Source: Nocardioides sp. J54 | GTDB taxonomy: Bacteria; Actinomycetota; Actinomycetes; Propionibacteriales; Nocardioidaceae | Assembly (NCBI RefSeq): GCF_000519005.1 | Contig: NZ_JAER01000017.1 | Span: 1 to 64,000, forward strand | Direction of reading: 5' to 3' | Length of the DNA: 64,000 nucleotides | In this document: piece by piece, positions 55,996 to 63,204 of the stretch | Layout: every line of letters starts with the position of its first letter | How positions within the stretch are numbered: position 1 is the stretch's first letter | Made by a program: the position numbers and the translations under genes | Notes under the pieces: generated by a model | Seen by the model: only the letters and a program-made list of their open reading frames with translations | What the model was told of the DNA's origin: nothing | The model's database searches: none

Positions 55996-56327
55996 CCAGG
56001 CTCTTCCCCACCTACCGCGTGCTCGCGCTCGTGGTAGGCGTCCTCCTCGTGGTCGGCGCGCTCAGCTCGGTGGCCAAGTACCTCCTCGAGGACGGCACCG
56101 CGCTGCAGCAGCTCGGCGACGACCTCACCCCGATCTGGATCATCCACGGCTGGATCTACATGGTCTACGTCGTCGTGGCGTTCCTGCTGAGCCAGAAGGC
56201 GCGCTGGTCCATGCCCCAGCTGCTGCTGCTCCTGGTCGCCGGGCTCGTCCCCGGCCTCATCTTCTGGGTCGAGCGCCGGGTGGTCGAGCGCCTGCGCGCC
56301 GACCACCCGGAGCTCGTGCGGACCTGA
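55992..56327 (+). CDS. DUF3817 integral membrane protein
   Basis: A 111-residue protein with three membrane helices: LVVGVLLVVGALSSVAKY, IHGWIYMVYVVVAFLL and LLLLLVAGLVPGLIFWVERR. IHGWIYMVYVV and VPGLIFWVERRV are typical of DUF3817. Function unknown. GTG start overlapping the SURF1 stop, so the pair is one operon. Confidence 0.87.
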   Translation: MTRLFPTYRVLALVVGVLLVVGALSSVAKYLLEDGTALQQLGDDLTPIWIIHGWIYMVYVVVAFLLSQKARWSMPQLLLLLVAGLVPGLIFWVERRVVERLRADHPELVRT

Positions 56328-56342
56328 CCGGTCCGGGACCGC

Positions 56343-56465
56343 TCAGGCCGACGGGTCCGCCGACTGCCACTGCGACGACGAGCCGCCGCCCTGCAGCTTC
56401 TTCGCGACGGCGGCCACGGCCGCGCCGACGAGGCCCACCAGCACCAGCTTCTTCAGCACCTTCAT
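56343..56465 (-). CDS. 40-residue single-helix protein
   Basis: Encodes MKVLKKLVLVGLVGAAVAAV followed by AKKLQGGGSSSQWQSADPSA. One membrane helix between basic ends and a small polar tail. The ATG follows AGGAGGG at a good distance, which supports translation. The first 25 residues resemble the DLW-39-like protein at 46506 (KKxxLxxLxxxxxxxxxKKLQ). It lies convergent to DUF3817. Confidence 0.6.
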   Translation of the reverse strand: MKVLKKLVLVGLVGAAVAAVAKKLQGGGSSSQWQSADPSA

Positions 56466-56630
56466 CACTCACCCTCCTGGGTCGACCGGCCGGCTGCCCA
56501 GACGGCAACCGGACCGCTTCCGCACCAGCATGGTCCACGGACGCAAGCCGTGGCAGTGCTCGTAGGATCGACTGCGTTGCCGGTCGGCCGACCGGCGCGC
56601 ACGACATCGATCTGAGACGAGGCTTACCCC

Positions 56631-57170
56631 ATGGCAGACCAGGCCGTCCTGAAGACGAACAAGGGCGACATCACGCTCAACCTGTTCCCCAACCACGCGC
56701 CGCTGACGGTCAAGAGCTTCGTCGGTCTCGCCACCGGCAACCCCGTCGAGGTCTCGCCCGACGGCCCGTACACGCCGGACCGCCGCGGCGGCTCCACCGG
56801 CTCCGGCCCGTTCTACGACGGCCTGACGTTCCACCGGGTCATCCCCGGCTTCATGATCCAGGGTGGCTGCCCCGACGGCATCGGCACCGGCGGCCCGGGC
56901 TACCAGTTCAAGGACGAGCCGCACCCCGAGCTCACCTTCGACAAGCCCTACCTGCTCGCGATGGCCAACGCCGGCCCGGGCACCAACGGCTCGCAGTTCT
57001 TCATCACCGTCGGCGCGACCACGTGGCTGAACTTCAAGCACACGATCTTCGGCGAGGTCGCCGACCAGGCCAGCCGCGACGTCGTCGACGCGATCGCCGG
57101 CGTCCAGACCGGCCGCAACGACAAGCCGGTCGAGCCGGTCGTCATCGAGACGGTCGAGATCAAGGGCTGA
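56631..57170 (+). CDS. ppiA: Peptidyl-prolyl cis-trans isomerase (cyclophilin type)
   Basis: A 179-residue cytoplasmic cyclophilin. Catalytic and drug-binding blocks FYDGLTFHRVIPGFMIQGGCP, MANAGPGTNGSQFFITVG and WLNFKHTIFGEV are intact. No signal peptide. Conserved near the origin (Rv0009 type). ATG after an AGGCTTACCCC stretch. Confidence 0.95.
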   Translation: MADQAVLKTNKGDITLNLFPNHAPLTVKSFVGLATGNPVEVSPDGPYTPDRRGGSTGSGPFYDGLTFHRVIPGFMIQGGCPDGIGTGGPGYQFKDEPHPELTFDKPYLLAMANAGPGTNGSQFFITVGATTWLNFKHTIFGEVADQASRDVVDAIAGVQTGRNDKPVEPVVIETVEIKG

Positions 57171-57213
57171 GCCCGGACCACCCGAGACCAGCACCAAGGA
57201 CCAGCACAGCACC

Positions 57214-58137
57214 ATGAGCACGCCTCCGGTCGGGGTGCCGACCTGCTACCGGCACCCCGACCGCGAGACCTGGGTGCGCTGCCAGCGCTGCGAGCGCCCG
57301 ATCTGCCCCGACTGCATGAACGACGCAGCCGTGGGCTTCCAGTGCCCCTCCTGCGTCGCCGAGGGGCGCAAGACGCAGCGCCAGGCCACCGGCGCGTACG
57401 GCGGCGTCGTCAACCGCACACCCGGCCGGGTCACCACCGTGCTGCTCGCCGTCATCGCCGTGGCCTGGGTCGCGATCACCGCGACCGGCGGCGAGGACAG
57501 CGTCCTGCTCAACTGGCTCGCGATGCGCACCGGCGGGTGGTGCGGCATCATCAGCGACCCCGGCCTGGGCTACCCCGGCATCCAGTCCGCCGCGACGTGC
57601 ACCGGCATCGGCGACACCCGGTGGTACCCCGGCGTGGCCGACGGCGGCGTGTGGCGCCTGCTGACCCACGTCGTCACCCACGTGCACGTGTGGCACATCG
57701 CGATGAACGCCCTCGCGCTGTGGCAGCTCGGCCCGCAGCTGGAGCGCGTCTTCGGCTGGGTGCGCTTCCTCGCGCTCTACCTGCTCGCCGGCATCAGCGG
57801 GGGTGTCGCGGTGATGTGGCTGTCCGGCGGCTCGGCCGTCGGCGCCTCCGGCGCGCTCTTCGGCCTGCTGGCCGCGCACCTCGTCGTGGCCCGCAAGGTG
57901 GGTGCCGACACCTCGAGCCTGGGATCGACCCTCCTCCTGGGGGTCATCATCAGCCTGCTTCCGGGTATCTCCTGGCAGGGCCACCTCGGCGGGTTCATCG
58001 GCGGCGGGGTGGTCGCAGTGGTCCTGGCCTACGCGCCCCGGGAACGGCGCGGGCTGGTCCAGGGCGTCGGCCTCGCGGCCGTCGCGCTGGTGCTGGTGGG
58101 CCTGACCGTGTTGCGGATGGCGACGTACACCGCCTGA
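57214..58137 (+). CDS. Rhomboid family intramembrane serine protease with N-terminal zinc ribbon
   Basis: A 307-residue protease. The N-terminus has a zinc-binding head (Cys11, His14, Cys23, Cys26, Cys31, Cys34, Cys44, Cys47: CQRCERPICPDC and CPSC), then six or more membrane helices. The catalytic Ser is in VGASGALFGLLAAH, the His in QGHLGGFIGGGVV, and HIAMNALALWQLG is the oxyanion helix. Rv0110-type proteins share the zinc head. Confidence 0.92.
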   Translation: MSTPPVGVPTCYRHPDRETWVRCQRCERPICPDCMNDAAVGFQCPSCVAEGRKTQRQATGAYGGVVNRTPGRVTTVLLAVIAVAWVAITATGGEDSVLLNWLAMRTGGWCGIISDPGLGYPGIQSAATCTGIGDTRWYPGVADGGVWRLLTHVVTHVHVWHIAMNALALWQLGPQLERVFGWVRFLALYLLAGISGGVAVMWLSGGSAVGASGALFGLLAAHLVVARKVGADTSSLGSTLLLGVIISLLPGISWQGHLGGFIGGGVVAVVLAYAPRERRGLVQGVGLAAVALVLVGLTVLRMATYTA

Positions 58138-58180
58138 GCAGGGACCCGCCGTACGAGTCATCCCCAGCCTTTTCCACCGA

Positions 58181-58260
58181 TGTGGATGAATCACACCGGT
58201 GTAGTTCTCCCCAGCTGGGGAGAACCCTGTGGAAAACGACCGCAGGTGGAAAACGACCGC
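58181..58260. promoter_or_regulatory. Cluster of DnaA-box-like sites, direct repeat and 22-bp palindrome
   Basis: TGTGGATGA (58181-58189) and TGTGGAAAA (58228-58236) are each one mismatch from the reverse DnaA box. GTGGAAAACGACCGC occurs twice (58229-58243 and 58246-58260). Between them GTTCTCCCCAG (58204-58214) and CTGGGGAGAAC (58215-58225) form a perfect palindrome. The 181-bp rhomboid-crgA gap has no gene. Confidence 0.5.
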
Positions 58261-58285
58261 GGCGCCGGTGGAGACCACCGGCGCC
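58261..58285 (-). terminator. Terminator of crgA
   Basis: GGCGCCGGTGG pairs perfectly with CCACCGGCGCC around a 3-base loop, 33 bp beyond the crgA stop on the minus strand. No T tract. Confidence 0.55.
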
Positions 58286-58318
58286 GCGTCGTGCTGTGTT
58301 GTGCTGGGTGCGGGCTGC

Positions 58319-58825
58319 CTACTCCCAGCGCGTGGCGAAGGTGAAGCCGACCGCCATGAACCCGATGCCGACGAAGAGGTTCTTCTGGCCCAGGTCGTTG
58401 AAGATCGGGATGTCCTTCGGGTCGTTGCCGGTCAGGAAGATGTAGAAGATGCAGATCCAGACCAGGCCGATGATGAAGCAGCCGAGCATGCCGACCACGA
58501 CGCCGCGGCCGCGGCCGAGCGGGGTCTTGGGGTGCGCGGAGATCGCCAGGCCGAGGAAGAGCGCGATGAACCCGATCAGGTAGTTCTTGCCCTCGAGGTC
58601 GGCGAAGAAGGAGGGGCCACCCGGCTGGTTCGGCTTGCCCTCGGAGTTGAGGCTGCCGAAGCCGTCGGTCGGGCGGATGCCGAAGTAGTAGTACAGGATC
58701 CAGCCGACGCCGCCGAGGATCAGCACCAGCGCGACGGCGAAGCGCGCAGTCATCACCGGGCCGCGCTCGGGGTCGGCGAAGACGTCTCCGTCCTTGTTCT
58801 TCGACAGGCGGGGCAGCTTGGCCAC
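58319..58825 (-). CDS. crgA: Cell division protein CrgA, internally duplicated form
   Basis: A 168-residue protein; usual CrgA is about 85-95 residues with two membrane helices. Here four helices (about 29-49, 81-97, 109-132, 148-164). The last 65 residues match CrgA (GRGRGVVVGMLGCFIIGLVW, then NLFVGIGFMAVGFTFATRWE). The first half ends with GKNYLIGFIALFLGLAISAH, which aligns with GQKNLFVGIGFMAVGFTFAT. CrgA links FtsZ and peptidoglycan synthases at the septum. GTG after GAGGAG. Divergent from DUF881, as in mycobacteria. Confidence 0.85.
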   Translation of the reverse strand: MAKLPRLSKNKDGDVFADPERGPVMTARFAVALVLILGGVGWILYYYFGIRPTDGFGSLNSEGKPNQPGGPSFFADLEGKNYLIGFIALFLGLAISAHPKTPLGRGRGVVVGMLGCFIIGLVWICIFYIFLTGNDPKDIPIFNDLGQKNLFVGIGFMAVGFTFATRWE

Positions 58826-58915
58826 GTCGGGGCTCCTCGTCGTTCCGGCCGGCCCTTGGTCAGCGCCGGCCGGGGTTGGGGTGGTGCGGTCAGGGGTGTG
58901 GTGGACACTGTCAGT

Positions 58916-59716
58916 ATGACGGGTACGCACGCGGGCGCGCCGCCCGGCCACCGGACCGGCAGGTCGCTGGCCTGGCGGGTGGGGACGCCGGTCGTCGCGC
59001 TGCTGAGCGGCAGCCTGCTCGCCGTGTCCGCGGCGAACAGCGACGGGACCGACCTCCGGCCCGGACGCTACACCGACCTGGCCGGTCTCGTGGAAGCCGA
59101 GGCCAACGACTTCCAGGACGTCGAGGACCGCCTCAACGAGCTGACCGCGGAGGTGGACCGGCTCGGCGCCCGGGTCAGCGACCGCGGGGTCAACCTCGCG
59201 CGCGCCGAGGCGGCCGAGCTGCGCGACCCGGCCGGGCTCACCCCCCGGCAGGGTCCGGGGCTGCGGATCACCATGCAGGACGCGCCCGACGAGCTCGTCG
59301 ACGAGGCGATCGAGCTCAACAAGAACGTCGAGCCCGAGGAGCGGATCAAGCTCAACCGGTTCGTCGTCCACCAGCAGGACATCCAGGCGGTCGTCAACGC
59401 CCTGTGGGCCGGCGGCGCCACCGCGGTCACCATCGCCGGGCAGCGGATCATCTCCACGACCGGCATCAAGTGCCGCGGCCCGGTCGTGCAGCTGCAGGGC
59501 GTGCCCTACTCCCAGCCGTTCGTCATCGAGGCCGTCGGCGACCAGACGGCCCTGCTCGACGCCATCGACGGCGACGACCTGGTCTCCGGCTACCGCACCG
59601 ACTCCGCCAACAGCCAGATCGGCATCGGCTGGTCCCTGGAGACCCGCGACATCGTCAGCGCGCCGGCGTACGACGGCGTGCTGGACGTGCAGTACGCACG
59701 CCCGCTGCGCGACTGA
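58916..59716 (+). CDS. DUF881 family membrane-anchored protein
   Basis: A 266-residue protein: one N-terminal membrane helix (TPVVALLSGSLLAVSAAN), a coiled coil (about 60-95), then the DUF881 domain (LRITMQDAPDELVDEAIELN, VVHQQDIQAVVNALWAGGAT, ISTTGIKCRGPVVQLQG). DUF881 is related to YlxW/YlxX division-associated proteins. Neighbours crgA and pknB support a division-site role. In mycobacteria a trpG-like gene follows; here pknB ends 15 bp away in convergent orientation. Confidence 0.88.
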   Translation: MTGTHAGAPPGHRTGRSLAWRVGTPVVALLSGSLLAVSAANSDGTDLRPGRYTDLAGLVEAEANDFQDVEDRLNELTAEVDRLGARVSDRGVNLARAEAAELRDPAGLTPRQGPGLRITMQDAPDELVDEAIELNKNVEPEERIKLNRFVVHQQDIQAVVNALWAGGATAVTIAGQRIISTTGIKCRGPVVQLQGVPYSQPFVIEAVGDQTALLDAIDGDDLVSGYRTDSANSQIGIGWSLETRDIVSAPAYDGVLDVQYARPLRD

Positions 59717-59731
59717 CCGAGCCGGACAGCC

Positions 59732-61696
59732 TCAGCGGACGGTCAGCGGGACCGTGCGCCCGACGCTGTCACCACCGCCGCCGCCACCCGGGCCACCCGG
59801 GTCGGGCGTCCCGCCACCACCCGGGCCCGGGTCGAGCGGGTTGGTCGGGTCGGTGCCGTCGGCGACCTCCTGGCCGTCGTTGATGCCGTCGCCGTCGGTG
59901 TCGGGGTTGTTCGCGTCGGTGCCGGCCTTCTCCTCGTCCTCGTCGGAGAGTCCGTCGCCGTCGGTGTCGACCGGCGTCTCGGGCTCCTCGTAGACCGAGA
60001 CGAAGATGATCACGTCGTCGCCCTGGTTGCGGGCCTCGCCCGCCGCCGGGAGCTGCTCGGTGATCCGGCCCTTCGGCTGGCTGTCGTCGGAGGCGTCGGC
60101 GTTGCGCACGATCGGGTTGAACCCCGCGTCGCGGATCAGCTTCTCCGCCTGTGCGCGGGTCTTGCCCACGACGTCGGGGACCTTCGTCGGGCCGTCGGAG
60201 ACGCAGAGGGTGACCTCGGTGTCGGTGCCGACCGGCGTGCCCGGGATCGGGTTCTGCTCGACGACGGTGCCCTTCGGGTCGTCGGCGTCGCACTCCTCGA
60301 AGCTGATGTTCTCCCGCGGGATGCCCGCGTCGGTGAGCGTGTTGATCGCCTGGGCGCGGCGCGAGGAGGTCACGGCCGGCATCGGGAAGTCGCACGGGCC
60401 GCTGGAGATGGTGAGGTAGACGGTGCCGGTGGGCGCGATGTAGTCGCCGCTCTCCGGGTCCTGCTTGACCACCACACCCGCGTCGTAGTCGTCGCTGCAC
60501 GCGACCGCGCTGTGGTCGCTCTCGAGGCCGACGTCGCCGATGTCGCTGCGGGCGGCGTCGACCTCCTTGCCGACGACGCCTGGGACCGCGACGTCGGTCG
60601 GGGTGTCGTCGAAGAGCTTGGGCCACACGGCGTACGCCGTGCCGAAGAGGGCGAGCAGCAGCACGGCGAGCAGCACCCACAGCCCGACCCGGCTGCGGCG
60701 GTCGTCCTGCACGGGCGGCACCGCCGGGCGGATCGCCGTCTCCTGCGGGTCGTGCGCCGCGACGGGCACGGGTGCGGGGACCGGGCCGGTGGGCACGTCG
60801 GGGACGGTGGCCTGGACCGGGCGACCGGCGAGGTAGCGCTCGATGTCGGCGCGCATCTGCGCCGCGGACTGGTAGCGGTCCTCGACCCGCTTCGCGAGCG
60901 CCTTCATCACGATCGCGTCGATCTCGGGGGTGAGGTCGTCCTCGTGCCGCGACGGGGGTACGGCGGGCTCGCGGACGTGCTGGTAGGCGACGGCGACCGG
61001 GGAGTCGCCGACGAACGGCGGCCGGCCGGTGAGCAGCTCGTAGAGCAGGCAGCCGGCGGAGTAGACGTCGGAGCGGGAGTCGACGGTCTCGCCGCGGGCC
61101 TGCTCGGGCGAGAGGTACTGCGCGGTGCCGACCACGGCCGCGGTCTGGGTCATCGACGACTGCGCGTCGCTCATCGCCCGCGCGATGCCGAAGTCCATCA
61201 CCTTGACGTCGCCGGCCGGCGTGAGCATCACGTTGCCGGGCTTGATGTCGCGGTGGATGATCCCCGCGCGGTGGCTGTAGTCGAGCGCCGACAGCACGCC
61301 GCTGGTGATCTCCAGGGCCCGCTCGGGCAGGATCTTGCGGCCCTCGCGGAGGATGTCACGCAGGGTCCGCCCGGCGACGTACTCCATGACGATGTAGGGC
61401 ACGACCTCGTCGCTGCCGTCGGGCTGGGGCGTGCGCTCCTCGCCGGTGTCGTAGACCGCGACGATGGCCGGGTGGTTCAGCGACGCCGAGGACTGGGCCT
61501 CCCGGCGGAAGCGGGCCTGGAAGGTGGGGTCGCTGGCGAGGTCGGTGCGCAGGCGCTTGACCGCGACGACGCGGCCGAGCCGCGTGTCGGTGCCCTTGCG
61601 GACCTCGGCCATGCCGCCGCGGCCGAGGAGCTCGGCGAGCTGGTAGCGGCCCCCGACGACGGGGCCTCCGGTGCCGTTCTCGGGTGGCTGGCTCAT
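59732..61696 (-). CDS. pknB: Ser/Thr protein kinase PknB with PASTA domains and TSP3-like tail
   Basis: A 654-residue membrane kinase controlling growth and division. Kinase domain 17-285 with Gly loop GRGGMAEV, Lys47, HRD (148-150) and DFG (168-170); membrane helix 338-357; three PASTA domains (about 368-434, 435-503, 504-573) for muropeptide or lipid II sensing. Unusually, two 22-residue thrombospondin type 3-like calcium loops follow (577-598, 599-620; DTDGDGLSDEDE and DTDGDGINDGQE), then a Gly/Pro tail. M. tuberculosis PknB has four PASTA domains and no such tail. The ATG overlaps the pknA stop. Confidence 0.95.
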   Translation of the reverse strand: MSQPPENGTGGPVVGGRYQLAELLGRGGMAEVRKGTDTRLGRVVAVKRLRTDLASDPTFQARFRREAQSSASLNHPAIVAVYDTGEERTPQPDGSDEVVPYIVMEYVAGRTLRDILREGRKILPERALEITSGVLSALDYSHRAGIIHRDIKPGNVMLTPAGDVKVMDFGIARAMSDAQSSMTQTAAVVGTAQYLSPEQARGETVDSRSDVYSAGCLLYELLTGRPPFVGDSPVAVAYQHVREPAVPPSRHEDDLTPEIDAIVMKALAKRVEDRYQSAAQMRADIERYLAGRPVQATVPDVPTGPVPAPVPVAAHDPQETAIRPAVPPVQDDRRSRVGLWVLLAVLLLALFGTAYAVWPKLFDDTPTDVAVPGVVGKEVDAARSDIGDVGLESDHSAVACSDDYDAGVVVKQDPESGDYIAPTGTVYLTISSGPCDFPMPAVTSSRRAQAINTLTDAGIPRENISFEECDADDPKGTVVEQNPIPGTPVGTDTEVTLCVSDGPTKVPDVVGKTRAQAEKLIRDAGFNPIVRNADASDDSQPKGRITEQLPAAGEARNQGDDVIIFVSVYEEPETPVDTDGDGLSDEDEEKAGTDANNPDTDGDGINDGQEVADGTDPTNPLDPGPGGGGTPDPGGPGGGGGGDSVGRTVPLTVR

Positions 61697-63204
61697 CCGT
61701 CCTCCCCCAGGTCGGTCAGCGGATCGGTCGGCTCGGTGGTCGGTGCCTCGGTCGTCTCCGTGGGCGTCGTCGGTGCCTCGGTCGTCTCCGTGGGCGTCGG
61801 CTCCGGGGTGGGCGTCGGCTCCTCCTCCTGCTCGACCGGGCCCCAGTAGTAGATGACCACGCGGGCGCCCTCGGTCAGGGTGCCGGAGCGGGAGAACTCC
61901 GCGACGCTGTCGGCCGGGCAGCTGCCGTCGTTGGGCGTGCTGAACCGCTCGACCGAGGTCCGCAGCCCCAGCTCGTCGAGGTCGGACTGGGCGACGCGGT
62001 AGTCCTGGGAGCAGACGTAGTCGTCGGCGTCGAACTCCACGGTCGCCGCTTCTGTCGTCGTCTCCTCGGTCGTCGCCTCCGTCGTGGGCTCCGAGGTCGG
62101 GTCGTCGGCGACCGGGTCCTCGTCGTCACCACCGAGCAGCAGGATCGCGGCGACCACGGCCGCCACCACGAGCAGGATCACCGCGGCCGCGATCGGCCAC
62201 GGGGACCTGCGCTGCTCCTTCTCCTCCTCGCCGGCGTACGGCGAGGGCGAGTCGAGCCGCTCCATCGGCGTCGCGGGTCCGGCGGGGGTCGGCGGCAGCA
62301 CCCCGGTGGCGGGGAGCACCTGGGTGGCGCCCTCGGCCGGCGTGGCGGGCCCGGCGGCCGCGGCGGCGGCCGAGGCCGAGGACGGGTCGCGGAGCGCGGC
62401 ACCGAACGCCGTGCCGTCGGGGAAGCGCTCGGCCGGGTCCTTGGCCAGCGCACGTCGCACGACCGCGGCCAGCGGCGCGGGCACGCTGTCGGGCAGCTCG
62501 GGCACCGGCTGCTGCAGGTGGGCGAGCGCCGTCGCGACGGGCGTCTCGGCCTCGAACGGGCGTCGCCCGGTCAGGCACTCGAACGCCACGACGCCCAGCG
62601 AGTAGACGTCGGAGGCGGGCGTCGAGGGGTTGCCGCGGGCCTGCTCGGGGCTGAGGTACTGCGGCGTGCCCATGACCGAGCCGGTCCGGGTCAGCGCCGC
62701 GGCGTCGGCCGCGCGGGCGATGCCGAAGTCGGTGATCTTCACCCGGCGGTCGGGCGTGACCAGCAGGTTCGCGGGCTTCACGTCGCGGTGCACGATGCCG
62801 GCGCGGTGGGCGACCCCCAGCGCGTCGGCGGCCTGCGCGAGCAGGTCCTGCACGACGGCGGTGTCGATGACCCGGCCGTTGGAGCGGGCGGTCGCGAGCA
62901 GCGTCGACAGGGGCTGTCCGTCGACCAGCTCCATCACCAGGTACGGCGGCAGCTCGCCGGTGTCGTCGGCGCCGTAGTCGTAGACGCCGGCGATCCCGGG
63001 GTGGTGCAGGGCGGCGGCGCTGCGGGCCTCGCCCTCGAAGCGGGTGCGGAACAGCGGGTCGTCGGCGTACTCCGCCTTGAGGACCTTGACCGCGACGGGT
63101 CGGTCGAGCCGGGTGTCCGTGCCGCGCCACACGACGCCCATGCCGCCGGTGGCGATCACGGAGTCGAGGTGGTAGCGACGGGCCCGGTCGGCGTACTGAC
63201 TCAC
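61693..63204 (-). CDS. pknA: Ser/Thr protein kinase PknA
   Basis: A 503-residue membrane kinase partner of PknB. Gly loop ATGGMGVV, Lys40, HRD (139-141), DFG (159-161) and activation loop with TRTGSVMGTPQYLSPEQARG; one membrane helix (336-357). The external region (about 388-457) looks like a degenerate PASTA domain (VAQSDLDELGLRTSVERF), which PknA of mycobacteria lacks, and ends in a Thr/Pro/Glu tail with a perfect 30-bp DNA duplication (about 61739-61798). GTG start overlapping pbpA. Confidence 0.93.
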   Translation of the reverse strand: MSQYADRARRYHLDSVIATGGMGVVWRGTDTRLDRPVAVKVLKAEYADDPLFRTRFEGEARSAAALHHPGIAGVYDYGADDTGELPPYLVMELVDGQPLSTLLATARSNGRVIDTAVVQDLLAQAADALGVAHRAGIVHRDVKPANLLVTPDRRVKITDFGIARAADAAALTRTGSVMGTPQYLSPEQARGNPSTPASDVYSLGVVAFECLTGRRPFEAETPVATALAHLQQPVPELPDSVPAPLAAVVRRALAKDPAERFPDGTAFGAALRDPSSASAAAAAAGPATPAEGATQVLPATGVLPPTPAGPATPMERLDSPSPYAGEEEKEQRRSPWPIAAAVILLVVAAVVAAILLLGGDDEDPVADDPTSEPTTEATTEETTTEAATVEFDADDYVCSQDYRVAQSDLDELGLRTSVERFSTPNDGSCPADSVAEFSRSGTLTEGARVVIYYWGPVEQEEEPTPTPEPTPTETTEAPTTPTETTEAPTTEPTDPLTDLGEDG

